Positions 24,846 to 36,420 of a stretch of DNA of 64,000 bases are shown here, piece after piece; within the stretch, counting starts at the first letter, position 1, and each line of letters begins with the position of its first letter. The notes under the pieces were generated by a model, which had not been told where the DNA came from, did no database searches, and saw only the letters and a program-made list of their open reading frames with translations. The translations under genes and the position numbers were made by a program. The stretch is taken from positions 15,084,001-15,148,000 of the forward strand of contig NC_069368.1 in the NCBI RefSeq assembly GCF_021730395.1. The letters are read 5' to 3'. This DNA is from Mercenaria mercenaria (Eukaryota; Mollusca; Bivalvia; Venerida; Veneridae).

Positions 24846-27800
24846 GCCTTTATTTAACGAGGAAAACTCATTTGACGAAAAACATCAATCTTCCATGAGG
24901 CCCTCAAAACAATACATAACATATACATCTAAAATATTTACATGGTACATTGTAACATATAGAAGACAGACAAGTGCATTTAAGGGTGGCCAACCCACGT
25001 GACTTTTCGGTATAGCACACACTCGATAGGTAACATTTTATCGTTTTTGTTATTTGACGGATTTCAATGAGATAAAAGCGTTGAGGACAGGAAATCTAGT
25101 GCTGTCCTCGGCGCAAAGAGTCTGCCACACATTCTCAACATTAATTTCAAAAACTTCACCCAAATCCCAGTGTGCACGCTACCTACATATTTGGTCCGTG
25201 AAGAAAACATTTGGCCTAAGTGTTTGAGAAATGTACTGAGATTGTCTGACAGACGTTTTGTGTCAATAGTCACTCGTTTTCCTGTCTTCGACACTTTTAT
25301 CAAAATCTACCAAGTAATAAGGAAATTATATGCAAAAAAAAAGACATCTATAACGGGCGATTTCTTCCTGTGTACGATACCGAAATGTCACGTGGGTTGG
25401 TCACCCTGTTTACAGCTGATATCAACAAACGCCTGTGCAGAGAATTGCATTTTCATCAAATAGGATGGCGTTTTTTTCTTCTTTTTTTTTTCTTTCTTTT
25501 ACGTGTTTTTTTTTTCAAAATTACACTAAATTCATTGATATACGTCTTTTATATTCCCTCGCCTATGATAACTAAGTACTGTTTGTGTTCGGCTGAACGA
25601 ATTTTCACATTTTATATTAAAATAAACTTATTTTAAAAAATCGCTGATAAAAATGATGTGTGCATCTGGTTCCTGAAGAGACTGCTTGATAAAAATGACA
25701 ATATTTTCAATAAATAGCCTGCACCGTATGTTGAATGTGTTGGCGGTATTTGGATATTTGCTATTTGAATCCTTAGCAACATCCATTGTCGTCTTGTATG
25801 ATACATAAGTGTACATATGCATGGCACACGCGTAGCGCTAGCAGTAATTACACGTTTGATAATGTACCTTCACCAAATATTGCATTAATATCGTATCTGT
25901 CAGCCGCCAAACACTGCGCGGATATTGTATCAGTTAGCAACATCGCGCGAATAGTTAGCGGAAAGGCAGGCTCGCCAAACAGAGCACGGATGTCGTATGA
26001 GACAGGGGAATTGGCAGGGATATCGTATCAGTTAGCGGTATTGGCATTTCACCAGACACCGCATGGATATCGTATCAGTTAGCGGTGATTGCATGTTCAC
26101 CAAACACCGCATGGATATCGCACAGTTAGCGGTATTGGCATGTTCACCAAACACCGCATGAATATCGTATCAGTTAGCGGTGATGGCATGTTCACCGCAC
26201 ACTGCATGGATATCTTATCAGTTAGACGAAATTTGGCATGTTCACCAAACACTGCACGGATATAGTATCAGTTAGCGGAAATGGCATGTTCACCAAATAC
26301 CGCACGGATATCGTATCAGCTGGAATGGCATGTTCACCAAACACCGCATGGATATCGCACCAGTTAGCGGTATTGGCATGTTCACCAAACACCGCATGGA
26401 TATCGCACCAGTTAGCGGTATTGGCATGTTCACCAAACACCGCACGGATATCGTATCAGTTAGCGGTGATTGCATGTTCACCAAACACCGCACGGATATC
26501 GTATCAGTTAGCGATATTGGCATGTTCACCAAACACCGCACGGATATCGCACCAGTTAGCGGTACTGGCATGTTCACCAAACACCGCACGGATATCGTAT
26601 CAGTTAGCGGTGATGGCATGTTCACCAACCACTGCACGGATATCGTATCAGTTAGCGGTATTGGCATGTTCACCAAACACCGCGCGGATATCGTATCAGT
26701 TAGCGGTGATGGCATGTTCACCAAACACTGCATGGATATCGTATCAGTTAGCGGGGATTGGCATGTTCATCAAACATCGCACGGATATCGTATCTGTTAG
26801 CGGGATTTGGCATGTTCACCAGACAATGCACGTATATCGTGTCAGTTAGCGAGTTTTGGCATGTTCACCAAACAATGCACGGATATCGTATCAGAAAACG
26901 GTGACGGCATGTTCACCAACCACTGCATGTAATCGTATGAGATAGAATAGAACTTCTTACATAAGACTCGAGAACAGTAAAATCTTAGAACCTGATTTAC
27001 TCACTTAGAGATCAAATTTGCCCCAAAATATCGTAAAAATAATATATATCGCATTAGATCACGCATCTTTTATTGTTTACAAAGCAGTAATCAAATAAAA
27101 ATACTCCTGTCGTCCTTTCTTTCTATTGATTGAATTTCCTTTCCGCGCTGAAAATGTCAAAATCACAAATCAAAGACTTTAACAGATTACGGGGCCCTAA
27201 TGAGCTAATGGGGTTATAATGAGATGTAGAAATGTCCCTTTTAGCTTCCCTATCATCCAATCTCTTCAACCAGACTAGTCCTGCTTCGAGAGGCCTTAAT
27301 TGATTCTTATACGGTAATTTACTAAAAGGCACAGATAATGAAATTTATTTTATGCATCTCAAATTCCAAATTAATACTGTTGGTTGTGATAATATAAATT
27401 TGCGAAATCCTCCCTAATTTGTCTGGTTCCCAATAACAATTGGGTCTTTACACCGCAAGTCAAACATCTTTATTAATGCTTTATTGGGTACAGTCGCCTA
27501 ATTCCACAGGGCTTTTCCTAAAGTTTAGTTCGATTTGTTTTGTTTTATATAGTATTAAGTAAACAAAGTGCCAAGTTTGGTCAGACGTTTATTGCATCAA
27601 ATCAAATGTAAAAGACATTTCAACCCGGCCAGTCCATTTTAATTAGCTGTAATGACATTATTTTTCGGGCCATCAACATTGGCATGGGAATGAGAAGGAA
27701 AAGAAATTAATTTTACTGGAGTCATATATTGCCGGTACACTTTTCACAGTACTGTGGAATTCCCGATATATTTTGACTGGGATTTCTTTAACAAATAATC

Positions 27801-30278
27801 TAAAACATTTTTTTTTTATATAAAATAATGGGACTTTTATTTACTTTGGTTCTTGGGTTATGACAGTTCTTAAATACTTTATCACAGAATATGTCTCAGT
27901 ATTGGAGTATGATTCAATATTACGAGGGCGATGGTCTCGGTGCTGGAGTATGATTCTATATCACGGGGGCGTTAGTCTCGGTGTTGGAGTATGATTCTAT
28001 TGCACGAAAGCGATAGTCTTGCTGTTGGAGTATGATTCTATATAACCAGAGCGATACTCGGTGTTTGGGTATAATTCTATATCATGAGGGCGATAGTCTC
28101 GGTTTAAGAGTATGATTCTACATCACAAGGGCCATAGTCTCGGTGCTGGAATATGATTCTATACCATGAGGATGATAGTCTCGGTGTTAGAGTATGAGAT
28201 CTATATCACGAGGGTGATAGTATCGGTGCTGGAGTATAATTCTATAGCCCGATCGCGATAGTCTCGGTGCTACAGTATGATTCTATATCACAAGGGCGAT
28301 AGTCTCGGTGCTGCAGTATGATTCTATATCACGAGGGCGATAGTCTCGGTGCTGCAGTATGATTCTATATCAAGAGGGCGATAGTCTCGGTGAGGCAGTA
28401 TGATTCTATATCACGAGGGCGATAGTCTCGGTGCTGCAGTATGATTCTATATCACAAGGGCGATAGTCTCGGTGCTGGAGTTTTATCTATTTAATTTATA
28501 TCCCGAGGGCAATAGTTTCGGTTTTAGAGTATAATTCTATATCACGAAGGCGATAGTCTCGGTGCTGGGGTATGAAGCTGTATTACTGCGCAGTTAGACG
28601 TTTAAAAACTTGATGCAAATAAGTTTTTGTTGATCGGTGTAAACAAAAATTTCCCATCTATATCCAAGAGTGTTTTTTTTTTAAAAAAATCTCAATATTA
28701 GCGTCAAATAAATAAAGTCTACTCTGAAGACAAGATAATTTCTTCACCGGTCAAATTTGTAATAGATGCTAAATAAGTAAAGATTGTGTCGTGGCAGATA
28801 GTGTCTTTAAAAAAAAACTATTTGAAAAACGGCAATTTTGACAAGTCCCTGTGAGATATTTTCGCAACTAACTGGTACAGCTGGAGTGGTACGCGGTGTG
28901 TCGGGCCTTGGGCACTTTTCTCCGCTCAACAATGGTAGGCGGGGGTTGCTCTAACACGGTATCGTATTTAGAGGACATCAATTATACGTTGAAAGCTAAA
29001 CAGTCGGAAAATGATGCTTGGCTGTTGAAACATTATAATGGGACTGGAGTGACTCTTACAGGACAGTTAATTAAGCCAAACCACATCATTTACTAGTGGA
29101 GTTTAGGAAATCTGTCGGGCTTTATGATATGATCAACAACAATGGACTGTGTCCGACTGTCTAAATGTTTTTCAATACGCACAATGTATTAATATCTTAT
29201 TACAAATTTTCGTACAATATTTACTATAACAGAAAAGTAAAATGGTGTTGACAAGCTGAGATATCACGTGCTGTTGACAAACCTTTATATGCGCGTTTCA
29301 TGGCTAAACGTACAAGTATAAACGGCTTTTTAATGCATAATTAAAACGGAAAAACGCTTTTCAACACAATATTAATTTAACTGACCTTTTTACATGCTTA
29401 ATTACAGAATGATTATTGTTCCCTTTAAAAGATCTACAGAATCCCTCGGGATACGCAAATCAATTGTTAAATATAAATAAATATCTATTTATTCTTTGGG
29501 ATAATTTTATTCTATTCGTATAGATTATGCGTATGTTATAACGCGTAAAAAGCATGCGGTGCCCCTAGATTAAAATCCTTGTATGTTTTTATTGTAAGTT
29601 TATTTTCACTTAATGCAGACATTCTACGGCTATGATCATGTCTGTCGAATTTGTGAATGGTTTTATAAACACGCAAGCAGGAGATGACTAACATATAGTA
29701 GTATGGTGGTGAATAAAATTGTTTCGGCGGGTAGGTCAGATATCAAAACTTAAGAAATATAGGGAAATTATTACTTCAAAGAAAATATTAAATAAAAAAG
29801 GTCTGTCTTCCCACTGGTTTCAGATTTTGGTGTGTCCATATTTTCTAGTATTGTTGTTTATTTTCAGGTGTGGTTCCAAAATAGAAGGGCAAAATGGCGC
29901 CGTCAGGAAAAACTTGAAAATGCTAGTTTTAAACTATCTGAGAGTTTTCCATTATCATCAGTTTCAAGCAGGTCATCAAATGCCGTCCTACCACTGGATC
30001 CGTGGATGACGTCACAATTAACGACCAATAACATCGGCCCTAGTACACAACTGCAGATCACACCTCAATCAACGAATCAAAATGCTGCTTACGCTCAGTT
30101 TCTTACATCACAAACATTTTCTGGAACGTCATCTGCAAACGTCAGCACAGCAATACAAAATTTATTTGGCGGAATCTCCCGAATGGACGACGGAGATCCA
30201 CGGAACTCGAGCATTGCTTCTTTGCGTCTTAGAGCACGTGAACATATGGAGCATTTGGAACGGAAATATCATTTATAA
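19949..30278 (+). CDS. rx: Retinal homeobox protein Rx/Rax, complete, three exons
   Basis: Paired-like homeodomain transcription factor acting in the nucleus; Rx genes specify eye field, retina or anterior brain in many animals. Exons 19949-20174, 23883-24118 and 29868-30278 (GTAAAG, GTATTG donors; AG acceptors; phases 1 and 0) give 290 residues. Residues 13-20 are HSIDALLG, the Rx octapeptide. A basic linker precedes the homeodomain at 109-168: [19 protein letters not shown], then [13 protein letters not shown] and [17 protein letters not shown]; Gln at homeodomain position 50. These match vertebrate Rax almost exactly. The intron between homeodomain positions 46 and 47 is the conserved paired-class position. 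The tail is Ser/Thr/Asn/Gln-rich and ends in an OAR motif, [16 protein letters not shown] (about 268-283). The start is the first ATG of the exon and precedes the octapeptide at the usual distance. Introns are 3.7 and 5.7 kb. Confidence 0.96.
20991..21150 (-). mobile_element. Short TTAA-flanked MITE family, copy 2 (Rx intron 1)
   Basis: Inverted relative to copy 1: begins TTAACCCTTATCATGCTGG, with TTCTGCCTTTGCGACTAGTG, GATCATGATCTGCACTG and GGTACTGTCCAAATT. The far end is worn. Confidence 0.65.
22010..22172. repeat. Short degenerate minisatellite, ~31-bp unit (Rx intron 1)
   Basis: Units of the form GTGGACAAGGTCAATAT..GGTGTTTCTAAG begin at about 22021, 22052 and 22083, with two further diverged copies to 22172. 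The rest of intron 1 (20175-23882) holds copy 2 of the MITE and otherwise AT-rich DNA with nothing I can name. Confidence 0.6.
24805..24844. repeat. (AAT)n microsatellite
   Basis: About 13 uninterrupted TAA/AAT units in Rx intron 2. Confidence 0.95.
24984..25405. mobile_element. Fold-back MITE in Rx intron 2, 422 bp
   Basis: The ends GGGTGGCCAACCCACGTGAC (24984) and GTCACGTGGGTTGGTCACCC (to 25405) are inverted with one mismatch, and pairing continues inward (for instance GATAAAAGCGTTGAGGACAGG near 25071 with CCTGTCTTCGACACTTTTATC near 25281). The whole element is thus an imperfect hairpin with arms near 190 bp. No clear target duplication. Confidence 0.7.
25860..26945. repeat. 48-bp minisatellite, about 22 units (Rx intron 2)
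   Basis: Unit of the form GGCATGTTCACCAAACACCGC, ACGGATATCGTATCAGTTAGCGGT plus two or three variable bases. Units from about 26036 to 26800 are close copies; the first ~170 bp and last ~100 bp are diverged. Because 48 is a multiple of three and units lack stops, long open frames run through it on both strands (203 residues plus; 147 minus). These are artefacts of the repeat, not genes. Confidence 0.93.
27100..27790. promoter_or_regulatory. Candidate Rx intronic enhancer
   Basis: Non-repetitive block lying between the two minisatellites. It holds TTTTAATTAGC (27637-27647), then TAATGACATTA (27650-27660), a perfect TAAT-N3-ATTA site for cooperative paired-class homeodomain dimers. It also has CCCAATAACAATTGGG (27429-27444; two inverted CCAAT boxes around a Sox-like AACAAT) and CTAATGAGCTAATGGGG (near 27198). 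Rx proteins bind such homeodomain sites, so autoregulation is possible. Function is inferred from motifs only. Confidence 0.35.
27891..28580. repeat. 41-bp minisatellite, about 17 units (Rx intron 2)
   Basis: Unit TCTCGGTGCTGCAGTATGATTC followed by TATATCACGAGGGCGATAG, tandem from 27891. Units between about 28250 and 28480 are almost identical; outer units have drifted. 41 bp is not a multiple of three, so no long frames arise. Sequence from 28581 to 29867 shows nothing I can name. Confidence 0.93.
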
Positions 30279-30576
30279 ATTTGAAACGTTCAATATTCAT
30301 TTGCACCATTTGGCAATATATTTGAACAATCATTCACAAATGCATTCTCTACTGGCTATGGGGCCGTAAACTGCCGGAAAAAAAATGGAAAGCCAGTGTT
30401 ACAGTGTAAAAAGTGAAACTGGTTGCGTTGTGAACCTGACATGTATTATTAATTTAACTTTTACTTTAGATCTTTGATTATTTGTGTTAGTACTGTGCTG
30501 ACAGTAACTGTTTTATGAACATAATATTTATGTTATTATCACTGAAGTTTTTCAACATTTTTATGACATGAAAATG

Positions 30577-30582
30577 AATAAA
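30577..30582 (+). other. Rx poly(A) signal
   Basis: AATAAA about 300 bp past the Rx stop (TAA 30276-30278), the first canonical signal downstream; predicts a 3' UTR near 320 nt. Confidence 0.5.
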
Positions 30583-30599
30583 AATCAATTTCATTTCAT

Positions 30600-33500
30600 G
30601 TGAAATGGGACCCGTTTCTCATAAGACTCTAATACAAATTACAGCAGCTCGTACTTTGACTTGACAAGTTTTAACATGCAGATTTCTGTCAAATGATTTC
30701 CTCTTTTATTTGGACAGAATGATAATATTTTAATCTTCAACATGCTTAATAAACAGGTCATGCTCATGCGATTTCCCTAAGTACACAATTTAAATCGGAG
30801 TTCAGAAAACTGTGTGAAACGATTGTCAATTAAAGTCTGGCAACATTCAAATACATAAAATAAACATAATATATACGTACAAAATTTTAATATTAATATT
30901 TCAATGTTTTATCTTATTTTTTAATCCTTTATGTACTCGTAAATGACATAACGTTACGTGCATTTTTAATTTCCGGTACCATTCTTATTCCTTTACATTG
31001 CTTGTCTGTCAAATATATCGCCACCATTCAAGGTAGAGACAGCTTTAACAAGATAATACAAATTTCCGACTGTTTGCCCTCTTAATTTGTCTATGACCGT
31101 CTCCAGTAAATTGGTACCCAAAGGATAAGCAACCTCGAGTGTTTAAGATGTTTTCACAAGCTGGTTTTGAAGTGGGAGGGCCCATGGTTCGCTACTGTTT
31201 GAACCAACAGACGCAAGGGCGCCTAAAAAGACAAATTGATATTCATTTGCTCTCCACTCGCAGCGACTAACAATCGCTGACAATACAGTACAGGTACTTT
31301 ATACGCCCAAATTATTTGGATTTCTTGACACACACTTTTTTGTTATTGAAACGTACTTGTATCCTTAATTATGATGTTATGTGAAGAGTATAGAATTTAA
31401 GAACATGTTCTTCAAAAGGATGATTATAAAAAGATAATTTAATCAAACAGGCCAACTCTCCACGTGACTCCCATTGAATGTGGTTGATGTAATTTTTACG
31501 AGAGTTAAATATGAGCAGAGTATAATGATCCGACCGAACACCCATCGTTTTTTAACAGGGATAATTTCTTTCACAAATTATAGATGTCTTGAAAGCGCAG
31601 TGTCTAATTTAAACCGCATACAAAACACAATTGTAAAACGAAAGAGACTATGAATCAAGTCGGATCGAATTTTTATATCTTAATCATTTAACAGCGTATC
31701 AAATTTATTTTACGGATATACATTTACTGTTTAAGAGAAAATTGAGTTTAGCCTGGCTATGTTGCTGATAATATTGGTTCTAAACACTTGGCACCAAATT
31801 CGTATCACCATCTTTTACGGTATTACGATGCAAAACTGCGATGCTTACTTTTTAGGCGAACGCCAGACTATTATTACCACAAATCGAAAGTCACAAAGAT
31901 CAGCCAATTGTTGAGACTGACAACATAAAATCATTCCGTGCCAATTCAAATAGTTCTGTCATGTATATCAGTTTTACCATGGATTTGTTACAAGATTGTT
32001 AAACTCACCTGTTTCAACAAAAACCATTATTTTAACCATTTACAATCGTGTTTTCTTTTCAAGAAAAAAATATTTCAAGGTAAAAACGGAAGTTTATGAA
32101 GGCGTCGCTAATTACATATTTAAACTTACTACGCGTTTCTTTATTAGGCTGGTGTGACGTCACTCCTTGTTCATTCACTTTTGTATATGCATGGAAACAT
32201 TTATTTTTAGATTTTGGGATAGTCTATTTCAAGTAAATGTAGTGCGAACACGATGTACACAAACTGTTAGAGTTAAAATCTTGCAAGTAGAGTTTTGGTA
32301 ACAATTTTATAACTACTTACGAAACCTTAACAATATTTTAAATTTTCTTGGTGTTAGAAACATCGGAATAAATCTTGAAGATACATTAAAACTCTGACAG
32401 ACATTAAAACGATGTCATTTTATATCCCTAATTTCAAGTAATGGATTTTTCTCTTGGCATAATCTGTTTTTAGATTTCTTGAGATTATTTAGGGGTTTTC
32501 CATGTTCTATTTTAGGGTATTTGCGCCTCCTGATAAAATCACGTTTCTCTTACATTACTTTGCTAAGTATATATATAGTTTTAAACTTGGTCAATTACAG
32601 GTATTAATTCGGAAAGTCAAGAGTTGGGTCCTAAGTCGATTGTCGGGCCACGAAGTGGAAAAGTGGGTCTTTTGGCACCCAACTGTTTTACCACTTCACC
32701 AATGGTCTAGGGGGGTTACCCCTATGAAGCTAATCTAATACATTAGGGAACGATAAGTGGTTTTCTTTGATTATAACTGATTGGTGGGTCAAAATTTTAT
32801 ATACAAATCTAATAGTGACTCTTTGATTAACCAAATATGAATATATATTTATAGGAGATATTACTTTGGCATTCAAATTCACAATTATTTACTAGAACTT
32901 GATAAAAAAACGCAGGTCTTTTCAACCTTATTAATGTTCATACATAATGTAGGGGATTGCATATCGAAATATAGATTTTCTGTTTGTTACCTTTATAATT
33001 TATCTGATATTAGATCCCTAAAAGTAAAATATCTTTATAAAATCATGAGTAAAAGAAGTAAGCTTCTTCATAAACATATATTAACGTTGACTCTCAAAAT
33101 ATGCAAAATCGTTATCAAAATTCAAGAGTAAACACCGAAAGTTTATTCATAAACGGAGGTTTAATTTGGCAACGTAGGGTATCTTTACTTCTTCCTTTTT
33201 AGTTCCTCTGTTTCTGGTTATTGTTCTTTATAATACACAAATGACACCAATTTTATTTGCAATGTTCCTAACCAATAGGAAATCTTGTCTTGCTCTGCAA
33301 TATTTGCTTGTTTGTATCCTCTACAACATACAAATTGTAAGCAATTTCATTGCCCGTAGGATAGTTTTCTAAACACAGTATATTGATATGAGCTTTTACT
33401 TATCACTGCTTATTTATATTTTTATGCAAACCCAGGCTATATTAAAGTCAATGAACAAACTTTGCTTTTAAGTGTTGACTTTGGAACCATGGTGGAGCCA

Positions 33501-35220
33501 AGAACAAAGTTACAAGCGTTGCATAAACCTGTTTAAATTAACCAATGATATGTTTGCCGACGGTGCCCGACTGTGTTCCTTTCATAGTTCACTTTGCCAT
33601 CGTTTGTCTATACGTTTTACTTCATTTATATTGTGTACATATGTTTATGTGTATACATCAATACATCCACTGCTTCGGGGTTGAGATTTGATGGGACTGC
33701 GTTCTCGGGGCCTAATTTTCTCTGTTAGATATTAATCTTTCCGTTTTGCAGATTCCACAGTGAAAATTAATTGCCGTTTTTCTCACTAATTGTGTTATCC
33801 ATAATGGAACAAACACAATGCGTTTTTTTGCACCAGCTTTAGTCTGTAATATCCTAACACTACCTTTCTCAAGTTAATCAAGATGATTCCGCACAACAAT
33901 ACCCTATGCTCGCCTTAGTTTGATATGGAAAACCCATAAAATTAAGATTTTGCAAACATCTTTCCCGCACAGTTTCATCCAGTATTTTGTGGTAGCCAGC
34001 CTTTCTGTACTTTCAGTACTTTGATTTCTTAATGTCGCCCTTAGGTAGAAAGGGCGATTGCACGATTGTACGATGTACCAAAAAAAAAAAAAGGAAAAAA
34101 AAAAAAGATTACACGATCGATGCGACAGTACGATGTTAACATCACATTATCGTATTTCCGAAATATAATTCAATTAAATTGTCTTACGGCCCAAAGAACT
34201 ATAGTGCGACTTAAATAATTAAATAATATAGCGGAAACACGATGGTGGAGTGCGAGTGTTGATATCATGTCTTCGCATCGTGTTGTAGAGAATCTTCTCG
34301 AACTGTCTTGTGAGTATGGTGTATAAGGTAGGCTATTCTACCGTGAACTTTTAAATATCGTCACCAAAACTAAAACTAACTAGCCCTCTTTCCTTGTTTA
34401 TGTCAGGGGTGTTATATATTTCATTACATCTCATGAACAAACTCATCCAATTTGTTTCTGTTTTTTTTTTATTTGTTTCTGCTTGGTTGCATTCAATGCT
34501 TCCAAAGGATCTACAGATTTCATTATATATCATATTGCAATAATTTGCCAAAATACAAATGCATACAATCAGTTTACGGCCCATTTTATTGAAACTGATG
34601 ACATACCAGAACATATCTGAATGGAACAAATAAAGGCTGTAAATTTACCTCAACAAATGAGAAACACAGGGGCAATAGTACATCAGGCAACATAAAACGT
34701 TTTGTCTACAGATATATACCCACACTATCATAATAAAGTCAGTCGAGTTCACACTATATACATGTATAATGATGATAACTGTTAGCCTTTTAAGAGCTGA
34801 TCATTACTGATCGCAGAAATACGAGTATTTCGGCCGAACTCTTACTGGAGTATTATTATGCACCGGACCAAGTACTCGATCGACAAAACAAAAGGAACAG
34901 ACAACAAGTTTTAATAACAGAAAGAATACAATAGATATTTCATATATACAAACAAATAAATTAATAGTTTTCTAAGAAAAACAATTGGCTTCTTAAAGAA
35001 AGATTTGAAAAACTCACACTGTAGCTCACCAACGTTCTAAAACTTCGAATTTATCGAAGGTTAATTTACTCGTCTAGGTTTCAATGGAATACTGTATGCA
35101 GAAAAGTTGTAATGGACGACTGCTGTGGGCATCTATCAAAAACAACAGAAAAGACACAGTGTTACATTTAAAAATTCAAAATGAAAGTTTTTATATAATA
35201 CAAAGAACCAGTTTTCTAGT
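30600..35220. other. Intergenic between Rx and the GPCR, no gene seen
   Basis: AT-rich DNA with short chance frames only. A GC-richer patch at 31080-31270 is non-repetitive by eye. A small repeat of ACGATTGTACGATGT-like words with A-runs sits near 34060-34140. No recognised transposon. Confidence 0.45.
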
Positions 35221-36420
35221 TCATGACCTTATATGATTTTGCGTCGTCTTCGTTTCTTTCTCCCCATTCGTATTTTTAGAAACTGATGCGCCGGATTCCA
35301 CATTTTCCAATGGACGGGCTGTCCTGTTCGCAGTTGTTGACCGCGTTTTTGATGACGTAGACTGTGCCCTTGCTCGTTCAACGCATTTGCTCAGACCCAG
35401 AAGCTCTATGACACGCCCTCTGAATTTCGACGAACAAAGAACGTACAGAAAGAAATTGATAGAATAATTAAGCTGCTCAAATATTTGGGCTACCTCTCGC
35501 AGAATGAAAAATCCACGAGTGTTGACATCAAAGGCGCTTACATTTCTCCAGAAAGCCAAATTGTGGACTATGGTAATCGGCAGCACTAAAGCAACGTAGG
35601 CGACTACTATACCGATTAACATAGCGGATATCCGTATCGTCTCCGAGTCGGCCTTGTCTCCTGCAGCTCCAGCTAAATGCTTCCTTTTACGTCTTTGCAG
35701 TAGAAGTTTGATCACAATGACTGGAGTAAGTATTGCCATAATTATCATTGGGATCAACGAATAGAACGAGGAACCAGCGAGCAGGAAATCTCGGTACTTC
35801 TCCTTCGTTTCCGGATACGTCACATCCGGTTTGCATGTTCCGTCTACAATGATCGACGAAAATGTCCACACACCGTTATATGTGACAATGAATATGTAAT
35901 CTATAGCGATCAATGCCAGGATGCTCTTCTTTGTTATGATCGTCTTCGTTTTAAATGGGAAAACCACAGCAACGAAACGCTCGAAGCATAGGATGACAAT
36001 TAACCATGATGACGTCATCTTTCCGGTTTTGAAAATATGAAAGAACGCCTTACAGCCAATATCGGACATTGCCCTGACGTCATACCCAATTAGTTTGCGG
36101 AGAAACAACTTGTTAAATGGCTGTGTCAGCAGGAGTGTGGTGTCAGACAGGGCCAGCGCAATTAGAATGTATCGTGATGTCATGTTTGAGAATGATTTTG
36201 AGGCCATGGTGAAAATGGTCACTCCGTTACCGAAAAGTCCTATTACCAAAAATATCGGTGTAAGGACATAACTTGCAACGTAAAAACTGTTCTGCAATTC
36301 AGCAAAACTTTGTTTCGGTGGCGAAACCGTTGAATTCGTGGTGTTTAATTCGACGTCGTTGGGAAAGAAGTCCGTAAGGTTTACGTCAGCCATCGTCAGG
36401 TTGTCTGAGAATAACGCCAT
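35221..36420 (-). CDS. Class A (rhodopsin-family) peptide-type GPCR, 399 aa
   Basis: Seven-transmembrane receptor coupling an extracellular ligand, probably a neuropeptide, to G proteins at the plasma membrane. One uninterrupted frame. The N-terminus has several N-glycosylation sites (NLT, NTT, NST). TM1 about 48-72 has GN at 64-65; TM2 has LALSD with Asp93; Cys123 and Cys196 could form the TM3-ECL2 disulfide; ERF at 147-149 replaces DRY; TM6 (about 264-287) keeps Pro281 but lacks the FxxCWxP tryptophan; TM7 ends NFFLY (322-326) instead of NPxxY, followed by SKFRGR. NF-xx-Y is common in invertebrate peptide receptors of the FMRFamide/orphan groups. The cytoplasmic tail is Ser/Thr-rich. Upstream on the minus strand TATTTCAG ends just before GTGTCTCTAG (near 36443), so a 5' UTR intron is likely. 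The ligand cannot be named. Confidence 0.93.
   Translation of the reverse strand: MALFSDNLTMADVNLTDFFPNDVELNTTNSTVSPPKQSFAELQNSFYVASYVLTPIFLVIGLFGNGVTIFTMASKSFSNMTSRYILIALALSDTTLLLTQPFNKLFLRKLIGYDVRAMSDIGCKAFFHIFKTGKMTSSWLIVILCFERFVAVVFPFKTKTIITKKSILALIAIDYIFIVTYNGVWTFSSIIVDGTCKPDVTYPETKEKYRDFLLAGSSFYSLIPMIIMAILTPVIVIKLLLQRRKRKHLAGAAGDKADSETIRISAMLIGIVVAYVALVLPITIVHNLAFWRNVSAFDVNTRGFFILREVAQIFEQLNYSINFFLYVLCSSKFRGRVIELLGLSKCVERARAQSTSSKTRSTTANRTARPLENVESGASVSKNTNGEKETKTTQNHIRS

Noticed and set aside
26238-26849. 203-residue open frame (and minus-strand counterpart)
   Set aside because: It runs through the 48-bp minisatellite; the frame stays open only because the unit is a multiple of three.
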